Assembly: GCF_043195195.1 (NCBI RefSeq)
Contig: NZ_JBAFWT010000005.1
Coordinates: forward strand, 1 to 64,000
Length of the DNA stretch: 64,000 bases
Source of the DNA: NCEH01 sp043195195
GTDB lineage: Bacteria > Pseudomonadota > Alphaproteobacteria > Rhizobiales > Xanthobacteraceae
Direction of reading: 5' to 3'
Part shown: piece after piece, positions 51,888 to 59,547 of the stretch
Layout: every line of letters starts with the position of its first letter
Position numbering within the stretch: the first letter of the stretch is position 1
Position numbers and translations under genes: made by a program
Notes under the pieces: model-generated
What the model was told of the DNA's origin: nothing
The model's input: only the letters and a program-made list of their open reading frames with translations
Databases searched by the model: none

Positions 51888-52790
51888 ATGCGCCTTGATC
51901 TCTCCGACCTGCGGCTTTTCCTGAATGTGGTGGAGGCAGGAAGCCTCACGGCGGGGGCGGCCCGCGCCCATCTCGCTTTGGCCTCCGTCAGCGCCCGCAT
52001 CCGCGACATGGAGGCGGAGATCGGCACCCCCCTTCTGGAACGCAGCCGCGCGGGCGTGGCCGCGACGCCGGCGGGCGAAGCCCTGGTGCACCATGCCCGC
52101 CTCATGCTGGCGCAGAGCGAACGCATGCGGGGCGAACTCGCCGGCTACGGCAAGGGGCTTAAGGGCCACGTTCGCCTGTGGTGCAACACCGCCTCCTTCG
52201 GCCACGGCCTGTCGGCGGACCTCGCCCGCTTCCTCGTCGCCAATCCCAGCATCGACATGGACCTGGAGGAACGGCCGAGCGGGCAGATCGCCCAGGCGCT
52301 CGTCGAGGGGCTGATCCACATGGGCATCACCTCCGATGCCGCCGACACCTCGGGACTGCAATTGACCCGCTACCGGGAGGACCGGCTGGTGGTCGCCTTG
52401 CCGCGCGATCATCCCCTCTGCGAACGCGCGAGCCTGCGCATCGCCGACGTACTGGAGGAGCCGTTCGTCGGCCTGCCCGAGGGCAACGGCCTGCAGAGCC
52501 TGGTGGAACGCAATGCCGTGCGGGCCGGCGGGGCGCTCAAGTATCGCGTGCGGGTGAACGGGTTCGCCGCCATGGCCACCATGGTGGGGCCGCACATCGA
52601 GGCCCATGTGGGCATCGCGGTGATCCCCGCGGCGGTGGCGCAGCAATTGCGGGAGAGCCATGCCCTCGTCTTCGTTCCGCTGGACGAGCCCTGGGCTCGC
52701 CGCACCCTGGTGATCGCGGTGCGGCGCGAGGACGTGCTGCCCGCCTATGCCCGGCGCCTGCTCGCCTATCTGCGCGCGCCAGGCGAATGA
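51888..52790 (+). CDS. LysR-family transcriptional regulator
   Basis: The 300-residue protein has an N-terminal winged HTH (residues 1-60: LRLFLNVVEAGSLTAGAARAHLALASVSARIRDMEAEIGTPLLER) and a periplasmic-binding-like effector domain from about 90 to 295. It is divergent from the TauE/SafE gene with 89 bases between starts and a palindromic T-N11-A site in that gap, so it probably regulates that transporter and itself. The inducer is unknown. Confidence 0.92.
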   Translation: MRLDLSDLRLFLNVVEAGSLTAGAARAHLALASVSARIRDMEAEIGTPLLERSRAGVAATPAGEALVHHARLMLAQSERMRGELAGYGKGLKGHVRLWCNTASFGHGLSADLARFLVANPSIDMDLEERPSGQIAQALVEGLIHMGITSDAADTSGLQLTRYREDRLVVALPRDHPLCERASLRIADVLEEPFVGLPEGNGLQSLVERNAVRAGGALKYRVRVNGFAAMATMVGPHIEAHVGIAVIPAAVAQQLRESHALVFVPLDEPWARRTLVIAVRREDVLPAYARRLLAYLRAPGE

Positions 52791-52808
52791 GCCGGCGCGC
52801 GGGCCCTT

Positions 52809-53459
52809 TCAGAACTCGACGTCCAGTTCCTCCAGCTCCTCCGGCTCGCTCTTCGCTCCGGCGATCCATTCCTGCATGAGGGGATGGGCCATGATGCGAT
52901 CGCGATAGGCGGCGCAGGCGGCGTCGAGCGCGACATCATAGGTGGAGAAGCGCGAGCACACCGGCGCATACATGGCGTCCGCCAGCGTGACGTTCGCCCC
53001 CATCAGGTAGGGGCCGCCATGGGCGGCGAAGCAGCCGCGCCAGATGGCGAGGATGCGCTCGATGTCGGCCTGGGCGCCGGCCCACACCTTGAAGCCGGGA
53101 AAATAGGCCTTCATGTTCATCGGCAGCGCCGAGCGCATGTTGGCGAAGCCGGAATGCATCTCGCCGGAGATCGAGAGGCAATGCGCCCGCGCCGCGCGGT
53201 CGGCGGGCAGCAGTTGGGCTTCGGGGAAGACTTCGTTGAGATAGGAGGCGATGGCCAGCGTATCCCACACGGTCACGCCCTCATGCACCAGGCGCGGCAC
53301 GAGGAAGGAGGGGGACAGCAGCAGCAGTTCGGCCTTCGCGTCCGGGTCGTCCACCGGCACCCGCTCCTCCTCGAACGCGAGGCCCGCCATCTTGCACAGC
53401 AGCCAGCCGCGCAGGGACCAGGAGGAGTAGTTTTTGCTCGAAATGGTGAGGGTGCTCAT
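52809..53459 (-). CDS. glutathione S-transferase family protein
   Basis: The 216-residue protein has an N-terminal thioredoxin-like domain with SSKNYSSWSLRGWLL near residue 7 (the catalytic Ser region of this bacterial GST group) and the glutathione-binding VPRLVHEG and DTLAIASYL. A helical C-terminal domain holds GPYLMGANVTLADAMYAPVC. It may detoxify electrophiles; the substrate is unknown. ATG at 53459 is chosen over one two codons upstream. It is divergent from phaZ. Confidence 0.85.
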   Translation of the reverse strand: MSTLTISSKNYSSWSLRGWLLCKMAGLAFEEERVPVDDPDAKAELLLLSPSFLVPRLVHEGVTVWDTLAIASYLNEVFPEAQLLPADRAARAHCLSISGEMHSGFANMRSALPMNMKAYFPGFKVWAGAQADIERILAIWRGCFAAHGGPYLMGANVTLADAMYAPVCSRFSTYDVALDAACAAYRDRIMAHPLMQEWIAGAKSEPEELEELDVEF

Positions 53460-53624
53460 GAACATCACCGCTGGCTCGAAGGCATCTGGAGCAATCTTAG
53501 CGGTTGTGTGTTGCAATGCACCACCCCCCGCTCCAATATCCTTTTAGAATTACATCCGATCGGGGCGCTAGGGAAGGCATAGAAGCGAAATTGGGCCAAA
53601 GCCTTAGCTCTTTCGGACGGGTTG

Positions 53625-53648
53625 AAATCCAAGCCGGCTTGGATTTCG
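53625..53648. promoter_or_regulatory. 24-bp perfect palindrome upstream of phaZ
   Basis: GAAATCCAAGCC and its exact complement lie back to back at 53625-53636 and 53637-53648, 110 bases before the phaZ ATG in the gap between divergent GST and phaZ genes. With no loop and no convergent gene to terminate, a dimeric regulator's site is more likely than a terminator. The protein is unknown. Confidence 0.5.
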
Positions 53649-53686
53649 GTTTTACGCGCTAAGCGGGTAAGGGGCGTTCAAACGCA

Positions 53687-53761
53687 ATGACAGACACTCT
53701 CTCTTCCAGGACCGCTTCCACGACGCAGGCCCCCAAAATAAGGCAGCGAAGGGCGTCATGA
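53687..53761 (+). CDS. possible 24-residue leader ORF overlapping phaZ start
   Basis: ATG at 53687 opens a 24-codon frame (beginning MTDTLSSRTAS, with a basic end) whose TGA at 53759-53761 overlaps the phaZ ATG at 53758 as ATGA. An AGGGG lies about 15 bases upstream. It may be a translated leader that couples ribosomes into phaZ, or it may be a chance frame; there is no protein-level evidence. Confidence 0.3.
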   Translation: MTDTLSSRTASTTQAPKIRQRRAS

Positions 53762-54987
53762 TGTACCTCGCGTACCAGACCCAGTCCGACCTGATGGAAC
53801 CCTTGCGCTTCGGGGCGCATATGGCCCGGCGCGCGCTCGACAGTTCCTTCCTCTCGTTGTTCAGCACCGAGAGCATGCGCGCCGGCGCTCGACAACTTTC
53901 GGCCGCGTTCGAAATGGTGGAGCGTGCCGGGCTCAGCCACGCGCGGCTGCCGTTCGGCATCCCCAGCACCATGGTCGGCAACCAGGAAGTGGAGGTCACC
54001 GAGGAGGTGGCCCATGTGCTGCCTTTCGGCACGCTGCTGCACTTCAAGAAGGACACCGCGGTGCCGCAGCCGCGCGTGCTCGTGGTGGCGCCGCTCTCCG
54101 GCCATTTCGCGACGCTGCTGGTGGGCACGGTGAAGACCCTCCTGCCCGACCACGACGTCTACATCACCGATTGGCACAATGCCCGCGATGTCGGGCTGGA
54201 GCACGGGGCGTTCGGCTTCGACGATTACGTCGAGCACATCATCAAGTTCCTGGAATTCATGGGGCCGGGCTGCCACATCCTGGGGGTGTGTCAACCCTGC
54301 GTGCAGGTTCTGGTTGCCGTCGCCATCATGGCGCAGGAGGGCAACCCAGCCTATCCCCGCTCCATGACGTTGATGGCCGGCCCCATCGACTGCCGAATCA
54401 ATCCCACCAAGGTGAACGACCTCGCCACGTCGAAACCCATCGAATGGTTCGAGAAAAACCTCATCGCCACGGTGCCGATGGGCTTCAAGGGCGCCGGCCG
54501 CAAGGTCTATCCCGGCTTCATCCAATTGACCGCCTTCGTCAGCATGAACCTGAACCGGCATGTGAAGGCGCATATGGAGCTGTACGAAAATCTCGCTGCC
54601 GGCGAGATGGAAAAGGCCGAGAGCACCAAGCATTTCTACGACGAGTATTTCGCCGTTCTGGATCTCGCCTCGGAATTCTACCTGGAGACCGTGAAATACG
54701 TGTTCCAGGATTATCTGCTGCCGAAGGGCGAATTGACCTATCGCGGCAATCCCATTGATTTCAAGGCCATCCGCCGCACCGCTTTGCTCACCGTGGAGGG
54801 CGAGCGCGACGACATCTGCTCCATCGGCCAGACCATGGCCGCACAGGACATCTGCTCAGGTCTGCGCCCTCACCGCAAGCGCCACCACATGCAGGCGGGC
54901 GTCGGCCATTACGGCGTGTTCAGCGGCCGCAAATGGGCCGGGCAAGTCTATCCCCTGGTGCGCAACCACATCCTCGCCAGCGACTGA
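53758..54987 (+). CDS. phaZ: intracellular polyhydroxybutyrate depolymerase
   Basis: The 409-residue protein has the intracellular PhaZ hallmark: a lipase-like box whose nucleophile is Cys178 (LGVCQPCVQ). VVAPLSGHFATLLVGTVKTLLPDHDVYITDWHNARDV precedes it, and C-terminal VEGERDDICSIGQTMAAQ and HHMQAGVGHYGVFSGRKW carry the Asp and His of the triad. It mobilises PHB granules to 3-hydroxybutyrate. The family start MMYLAYQTQ is at 53758. With acetoacetate decarboxylase it marks carbon-storage turnover in this region. Confidence 0.93.
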   Translation: MMYLAYQTQSDLMEPLRFGAHMARRALDSSFLSLFSTESMRAGARQLSAAFEMVERAGLSHARLPFGIPSTMVGNQEVEVTEEVAHVLPFGTLLHFKKDTAVPQPRVLVVAPLSGHFATLLVGTVKTLLPDHDVYITDWHNARDVGLEHGAFGFDDYVEHIIKFLEFMGPGCHILGVCQPCVQVLVAVAIMAQEGNPAYPRSMTLMAGPIDCRINPTKVNDLATSKPIEWFEKNLIATVPMGFKGAGRKVYPGFIQLTAFVSMNLNRHVKAHMELYENLAAGEMEKAESTKHFYDEYFAVLDLASEFYLETVKYVFQDYLLPKGELTYRGNPIDFKAIRRTALLTVEGERDDICSIGQTMAAQDICSGLRPHRKRHHMQAGVGHYGVFSGRKWAGQVYPLVRNHILASD

Positions 54988-55333
54988 GGCAGGCTTCGCG
55001 GCCCCCTCTCTCATCCCTCTCTCATCCCTCCCTCCATCCCGCACCACCGATGTTCCCTCTCCCGCGTGCGGGGGAGGGTTAGGAGGGAGAAGGGGGAAAT
55101 GGGGGTAGGTTTCTTTTCAGGCGAAAAACACCTCGCGGGCCGCTTCTCCGATCCCGCCCGGCGGCATATGCGCCGCGCTCCGCCCGCCGCGATCCGGATT
55201 TTATGACGCTTCCATGTCGGGAAATCGTTGACCCGCCTTGCTTTTGCGGAGCTGCGCGGTTGACGCGGACGGCGCCCGTCCGCATGGTGCCCCCGCGCCC
55301 GAACCTGGGTGTTGACGAGGAGTAGTCCCCATT
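54988..55333. other. 346-base intergenic region before homospermidine synthase
   Basis: No convincing ORF. It begins with short CTCTCTCATCC direct repeats (about 55002-55035), then the GC palindrome at 55055-55078. Towards the next gene TTGACC (about 55225) and TTGACG (about 55259) are possible -35 elements without clear -10 partners. Confidence 0.6.
55055..55078. repeat. GC-rich palindromic repeat downstream of phaZ
   Basis: CCCTCTCCCGC (55055-55065) and GCGGGGGAGGG (55068-55078) pair with one mismatch around a 2-base loop. The arms are the same two sequences found, inverted, inside dnaE2 at 19063-19086. A further GGAGGGAGAAGGGGG tract follows. It lies 67 bases after the phaZ stop and could act as a terminator or mRNA stabiliser. 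Confidence 0.65.
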
Positions 55334-56764
55334 ATGAGCCAATGGCCGGTTCACGCGAAAATCGATGGACCCATTGTGATGATCGGCTTCGGGTCGATCG
55401 GTCGCGGCACGCTGCCGCTCATCGAGCGCCACTTCGAATTCGATAAATCCCGCTTCGTGGTTATCGACCCCGTGGACAAGGACCGGGCCCTGCTGGACGA
55501 ACGCGGCATCCGCTTCATCCAGTCGGAGGTGACCGCCGAAAACTATCGCGACCTGCTCACCCCCCTGCTGACGGCGGGCGGCGGGCGCGGCTTCTGCGTC
55601 AATCTCTCAGTGGACGTGTCGTCGATCGCGATCATGGAATTGTGCCGGGAAATCGGCGCGCTCTATGTCGATACGGTCATCGAGCCCTGGAAGGGCTTCT
55701 ATTTCGACAACACGCTCGGCCCCGAGGCGCGCTCCAATTATGCGCTGCGCGAGGGCCTGCTGGATGCCCGCCGCCGCTCGCCCGGCGGCCCCACCGCCGT
55801 CTCCACCTGCGGCGCCAATCCGGGCATGGTGTCCTGGTTCGTCAAGCAGGCGCTGCTGAACATCGCCGCCGACACCGGCCTCGACCGGCCGGAACCCGCC
55901 AGCCGCGAGGAATGGGCGCAGCTCGCCCGCGCCCTCGGCGTGAAGGGCATCCATATCGCCGAGCGCGACACCCAGAGCGCCGACAAGCCGAAGCCGGCCG
56001 ACGTGTTCGTCAATACCTGGTCGGTGGAAGGCTTCGTCTCCGAGGGCCTGCAGCCGGCCGAACTCGGCTGGGGCACCCACGAGAAGCAGCTTCCCCCCGA
56101 CGGGCGCACCCATGCCTCCGGCTGCGGCGCCGCCATCTATCTGATGCGGCCGGGCGCGGACACCCGCGTGCGCAGCTGGACCCCGACCCCGGGGCCGCAG
56201 TTCGGCTATCTGGTCACGCACAACGAGTCGATCTCCATCGCCGATTATCTCACCGTGCGCGACGGGGCGAACGTGGTCTACCGACCGACCTGCCATTACG
56301 CCTACCACCCGTGCAACGACGCGGTGCTGTCGCTGCACGAGATGTTCGGCAATGGCGGCGTGCAGCAATCGTCCTGGAAGATCCTCGACGAGACCGAAAT
56401 CGTCGACGGCCGCGACGAATTGGGCGTGCTGGTCTACGGCCACGCCAAGAATGCCTATTGGTACGGCTCGCACCTCTCCATCGAGGAAGCGCGGGAGCTT
56501 GCCCCCTACCAGAACGCGACCGGGCTGCAGGTGACCTCGGCCGTGCTCGCGGGCATGGTGTGGGCGCTGGAAAATCCGCAAGCCGGCATCGTCGAAGCCG
56601 ACGAAATGGACTTCCGCCGTTGCCTGGAAGTGCAGGCGCCCTATCTCGGCGAGGTGAAGGGCACCTATACCGACTGGACCCCGCTCACCAAGCGGGTGGA
56701 ACTGTTCCCGGAAGACATCGACTTGGAAGACCCCTGGCAGTTCAAGAACATCATCGTTCGCTGA
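55334..56764 (+). CDS. hss: homospermidine synthase
   Basis: The 476-residue protein has an N-terminal Rossmann fold (PIVMIGFGSIGRGTLPLIERH, residues 13-33) and the bacterial Hss segments ALYVDTVIEPWKGFYFDNTLG and STCGANPGMVSWFVKQALL. NAD-dependent and cytoplasmic, it joins two putrescines (or putrescine plus spermidine) to make sym-homospermidine, the characteristic polyamine of many alphaproteobacteria. AGGAG lies 12 bases before the ATG. Monocistronic, closed by a strong terminator. Confidence 0.95.
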   Translation: MSQWPVHAKIDGPIVMIGFGSIGRGTLPLIERHFEFDKSRFVVIDPVDKDRALLDERGIRFIQSEVTAENYRDLLTPLLTAGGGRGFCVNLSVDVSSIAIMELCREIGALYVDTVIEPWKGFYFDNTLGPEARSNYALREGLLDARRRSPGGPTAVSTCGANPGMVSWFVKQALLNIAADTGLDRPEPASREEWAQLARALGVKGIHIAERDTQSADKPKPADVFVNTWSVEGFVSEGLQPAELGWGTHEKQLPPDGRTHASGCGAAIYLMRPGADTRVRSWTPTPGPQFGYLVTHNESISIADYLTVRDGANVVYRPTCHYAYHPCNDAVLSLHEMFGNGGVQQSSWKILDETEIVDGRDELGVLVYGHAKNAYWYGSHLSIEEARELAPYQNATGLQVTSAVLAGMVWALENPQAGIVEADEMDFRRCLEVQAPYLGEVKGTYTDWTPLTKRVELFPEDIDLEDPWQFKNIIVR

Positions 56765-56789
56765 CCGCCACGCCCATCGCAAGGCTGAA

Positions 56790-56816
56790 GCCCTCCCCGC
56801 CGGGGAGGGCTTTTTT
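56790..56816. terminator. rho-independent terminator after hss
   Basis: GCCCTCCCCG (56790-56799) and CGGGGAGGGC (56801-56810) form a stem followed by six T residues, 25 bases after the hss stop. It separates hss from the convergent methyltransferase gene. Confidence 0.88.
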
Positions 56817-56845
56817 GTTTCGCGTATCGCTCAGATCGCGCCCGC

Positions 56846-58408
56846 TTAGATTGCGCCAACTTGGCGCCAGAACGGCAGACGGTTCTCGAAACACCAGTGC
56901 ACGCCCTCGGCAATGGCGGCTTGGGTTTCGGCGGGATCCTCGATCCGCTTGCCTTCGCGCATCAGCGGCACGGCCCCTTGCGCCATGCGGGCCTGCGCAT
57001 GGGCAAGCAGCGCGGGAAGCTCCCCCGGCACGCCATTGGCAAGACCGTCATAGACCAGCGATTCCATCGTGGTGAGCGTGAGGCCCGAGCCGGTGAGCGG
57101 AGCTGCAACCACCGCCGTCTTGGCCCGCTTTTCCGCCACTTCCAGCACCGCCGCGCGGTTGAGGGCACGGCTCGCCGGGCTGGCCTCGACCGACAGGCCG
57201 AACGGCACCGGCAAGGCCTGACCGGACCCCACCAGGATCCCCGCCATCTCCACCAAGGAGGGGCCGCCCTCCTGTCCGCGCAACGCCGGCAGATCGGCCA
57301 GTTCGCCGAGCGTATGGGGCCGCGCGGCCAGCGCCTCGAACACCGGCTGATAAAAGCGCGCTTCCAGTTGCGCCTTGCCCGCTGGCACGTCGAGGGCGGT
57401 CTTGGTGTCGGCCAGCGGCACGCTGAGCGCCAGGCCAAAGTCCCGCAGCCGGGCATCGCGCACCGCATCCGGCATCCGACGGGCGCCGCGCACATAGATG
57501 TCGCGGCGGAACGGCCGGTTGACGAGGTAATCCTTCACGCTCTCCCGCAGCGGACCCGCCGGCACGCCCGCCAGAATCTCCCGCTGGGCCGGGTTGAACG
57601 CGAGATCGGGGAAATTCTCGGTCAGCGTCGCCGCGCCGACATAGGTCAGCTTGGCTTCTGCGAGCAGCCGCGCGGTGTCCATGTGATAGAGCGGCTGCCA
57701 ATTGGCATTGAGATATTCATGGGCGAGATAGACCGCTTTCTCATCGCCCGCATGCTTGGCCGAACCGGCGCGCAATTGCTCGATCAGGGTTTGCGAACCC
57801 AGCACGCCGGAGCCCGCCTTTTGCAGGCGTTCGGCGAAGTCCAGCGCATGCAGCACCTGGACGTCGCTGCGCTCGGGACTCAGCGCGGCATGTTCCAGCA
57901 TCAGCCGCTGGAGCGGCAGCAGCGCGGTCCAGCCGGGCATGGCGTTATAGCTGAGCGAGACAATGCCGCCCGGCTTCACCCGCCTTGCGAGGAAGGCCGT
58001 AATGGCGGCCCGATGTTCGGCGCTGACCCAGGACCACACGCCGTGCAGCGTCACCATGTCGAACGCCGGCAGATCGGCTTTTTCCGGATCGAGCATTTCC
58101 TCGAAGCTCAGTTCGAGGAAATCCACATTCTCAAGCCCCGCCGCCCGCGCGACGCCGCCCGCGCGGGCGATATGGGCGGGGTTGAAGTCCACCGCCACGA
58201 CCCGTGCCCGAGGATTGGAAGCGGCAATCACATTGGCCGTCACGCCCTGCCCGCATCCCAATTCGCAATAATCGAACGTCTCGCCGAGCAACGGCGGTTC
58301 GATGCCATTGATGAGGCAGGCCAGGATCAGATGCCCCGGTGCCTGCTCCACATAGAGGCCGGGAAGATATTCGATGTCGCTGACATAGCCGGAAGCCCAG
58401 GAAGTCAT
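56846..58408 (-). CDS. class I methyltransferase with regulatory domain, at the end of the T6SS cluster
   Basis: The 520-residue protein has motif I YCELGCGQGVTANVIAA at about residues 47-63, VVAVDFNPAHIARA next, and DMVTLHGVWSWVSAEHRAAI with VKPGGIVSLSYNAMPGW in the core. From about residue 210 a methyltransferase-regulatory domain (MethyTransf_Reg type) and a C-terminal winged-helix-like region follow, ending WCFENRLPFWRQVG. It begins 44 bases after tssG on the same strand, so it is probably part of the T6SS transcript. Protein or small-molecule methylation is possible; the substrate is unknown. Confidence 0.82.
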   Translation of the reverse strand: MTSWASGYVSDIEYLPGLYVEQAPGHLILACLINGIEPPLLGETFDYCELGCGQGVTANVIAASNPRARVVAVDFNPAHIARAGGVARAAGLENVDFLELSFEEMLDPEKADLPAFDMVTLHGVWSWVSAEHRAAITAFLARRVKPGGIVSLSYNAMPGWTALLPLQRLMLEHAALSPERSDVQVLHALDFAERLQKAGSGVLGSQTLIEQLRAGSAKHAGDEKAVYLAHEYLNANWQPLYHMDTARLLAEAKLTYVGAATLTENFPDLAFNPAQREILAGVPAGPLRESVKDYLVNRPFRRDIYVRGARRMPDAVRDARLRDFGLALSVPLADTKTALDVPAGKAQLEARFYQPVFEALAARPHTLGELADLPALRGQEGGPSLVEMAGILVGSGQALPVPFGLSVEASPASRALNRAAVLEVAEKRAKTAVVAAPLTGSGLTLTTMESLVYDGLANGVPGELPALLAHAQARMAQGAVPLMREGKRIEDPAETQAAIAEGVHWCFENRLPFWRQVGAI

Positions 58409-58452
58409 GAGAGGTGCGTTTCGCTTCGATCGGGAGGAGATAAACGGCAGGG

Positions 58453-59547
58453 TCAGGCGAACCCGCCGGCGGGGAAGATGGCGTCCGAGCGGTCGATGGG
58501 GCTCGGTGCGGAGAGCACCCAGGCGGTCTGCCCGAGGCGCGCGGCGCCGGGATCGTGCGACCCACCGGCAAGGCGCGCAGGCGGCACCGCCCCGGCCTTG
58601 ATGATGACGTTGATCTCGAAATCGAATTCCAGCCCGCAATAGAGCCGCACCAGATCGACGATGCGATTGGATTCCGGGCCGCCGGGCAGAAGCTCCTGGA
58701 GGCCGGCGCGGTCCACCGGGCCGATCACCACGCGGAAGCAATCCTGCGCCACCCAGGCACGCGACCCCAGCATGGCGCTGGAATCAAGCCGGCAATGCAG
58801 GCCCCCGGGTGCGCCGGGGAACGGCAGCCGGGTCTGTTCGGATGGTGCAACGCCAAGCCAGCCGCCCACGAACGACAGGATCGAGACATCATGCGCCAGT
58901 TCGTTCACCAGCAGCGCCTCAAGTCCGGACATGGGGCGCGACTGGGCGGCGAACAGGCCCGCATGATGCAAGATCACATCATCGGCCACCGCAAGACAAT
59001 CGTGCAGCGCCGTCGGGCTGAGGCCCACCAAGGCCCGGAGCGCGGTGGCGAACGGATCGGGCGCCTTGGGGCGGCGCTGTTCGTGGGAGACCGCAAGGCG
59101 ATATTTGGTCGAGGCGCGATAGAATTGGGTCACCGCCCGGTGCTGGAAAATATCCAGGAAAGCGGCGAAGGCGGGATTCTTCTCGTGCAGGCTCTGAGTG
59201 GCAAGATTGGTGTAGCCGTAGGGCATCACGCCGAGCGGCCCGATGAGGCCGAACAAGGCGACCGTGAGCTGCACCGGCCCCTCACCCTCGGGCGCCGTGG
59301 CGCGGGTGACGGTGGCGATGGGATATTTGAGGGAGGGTTCCCCGAGGAACCGCACCGCATCGAGCGGCACGTCCCGTTCATCGCCGAAGACCGAGGACCA
59401 GGCGCCGCGCTGCTCGTGGCGCGGCTCCTGCCGGACACGCCAGCGCCGCTCCAGCACCCGCACCGCCTGGATCAGATCGAAGCTCTCCGGCTCGGCGAGG
59501 AGCTGTTCGATTACAGTAGCGGGCGGTATCCGGCGCGCGCGGGCCAT
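58453..59547 (-). CDS. tssG: type VI secretion baseplate protein TssG
   Basis: The 364-residue protein opens PPATVIEQLLAEPESFDLIQAVRVLER, the TssG signature, and contains GLIGPLGVMPYGYTNL and FQHRAVTQFYRASTKYR as expected of the VasB/ImpH family. With TssF, TssE and TssK it forms the wedge of the phage-like baseplate. It overlaps the 3' end of tssF by 37 bases. Confidence 0.92.
   Translation of the reverse strand: MARARRIPPATVIEQLLAEPESFDLIQAVRVLERRWRVRQEPRHEQRGAWSSVFGDERDVPLDAVRFLGEPSLKYPIATVTRATAPEGEGPVQLTVALFGLIGPLGVMPYGYTNLATQSLHEKNPAFAAFLDIFQHRAVTQFYRASTKYRLAVSHEQRRPKAPDPFATALRALVGLSPTALHDCLAVADDVILHHAGLFAAQSRPMSGLEALLVNELAHDVSILSFVGGWLGVAPSEQTRLPFPGAPGGLHCRLDSSAMLGSRAWVAQDCFRVVIGPVDRAGLQELLPGGPESNRIVDLVRLYCGLEFDFEINVIIKAGAVPPARLAGGSHDPGAARLGQTAWVLSAPSPIDRSDAIFPAGGFA

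Noticed and set aside
54988..55100. CRISPR-like array
   Set aside because: The CTCTCTCATCC units are short and adjacent without spacers of constant length; they are simple repeats next to a palindromic element.
58409..58741. N-terminal extension of the T6SS-linked methyltransferase
   Set aside because: The frame stays open upstream but overlaps tssG in another frame, and the product is Arg/Pro-rich; the ATG at 58408 gives a normal start.
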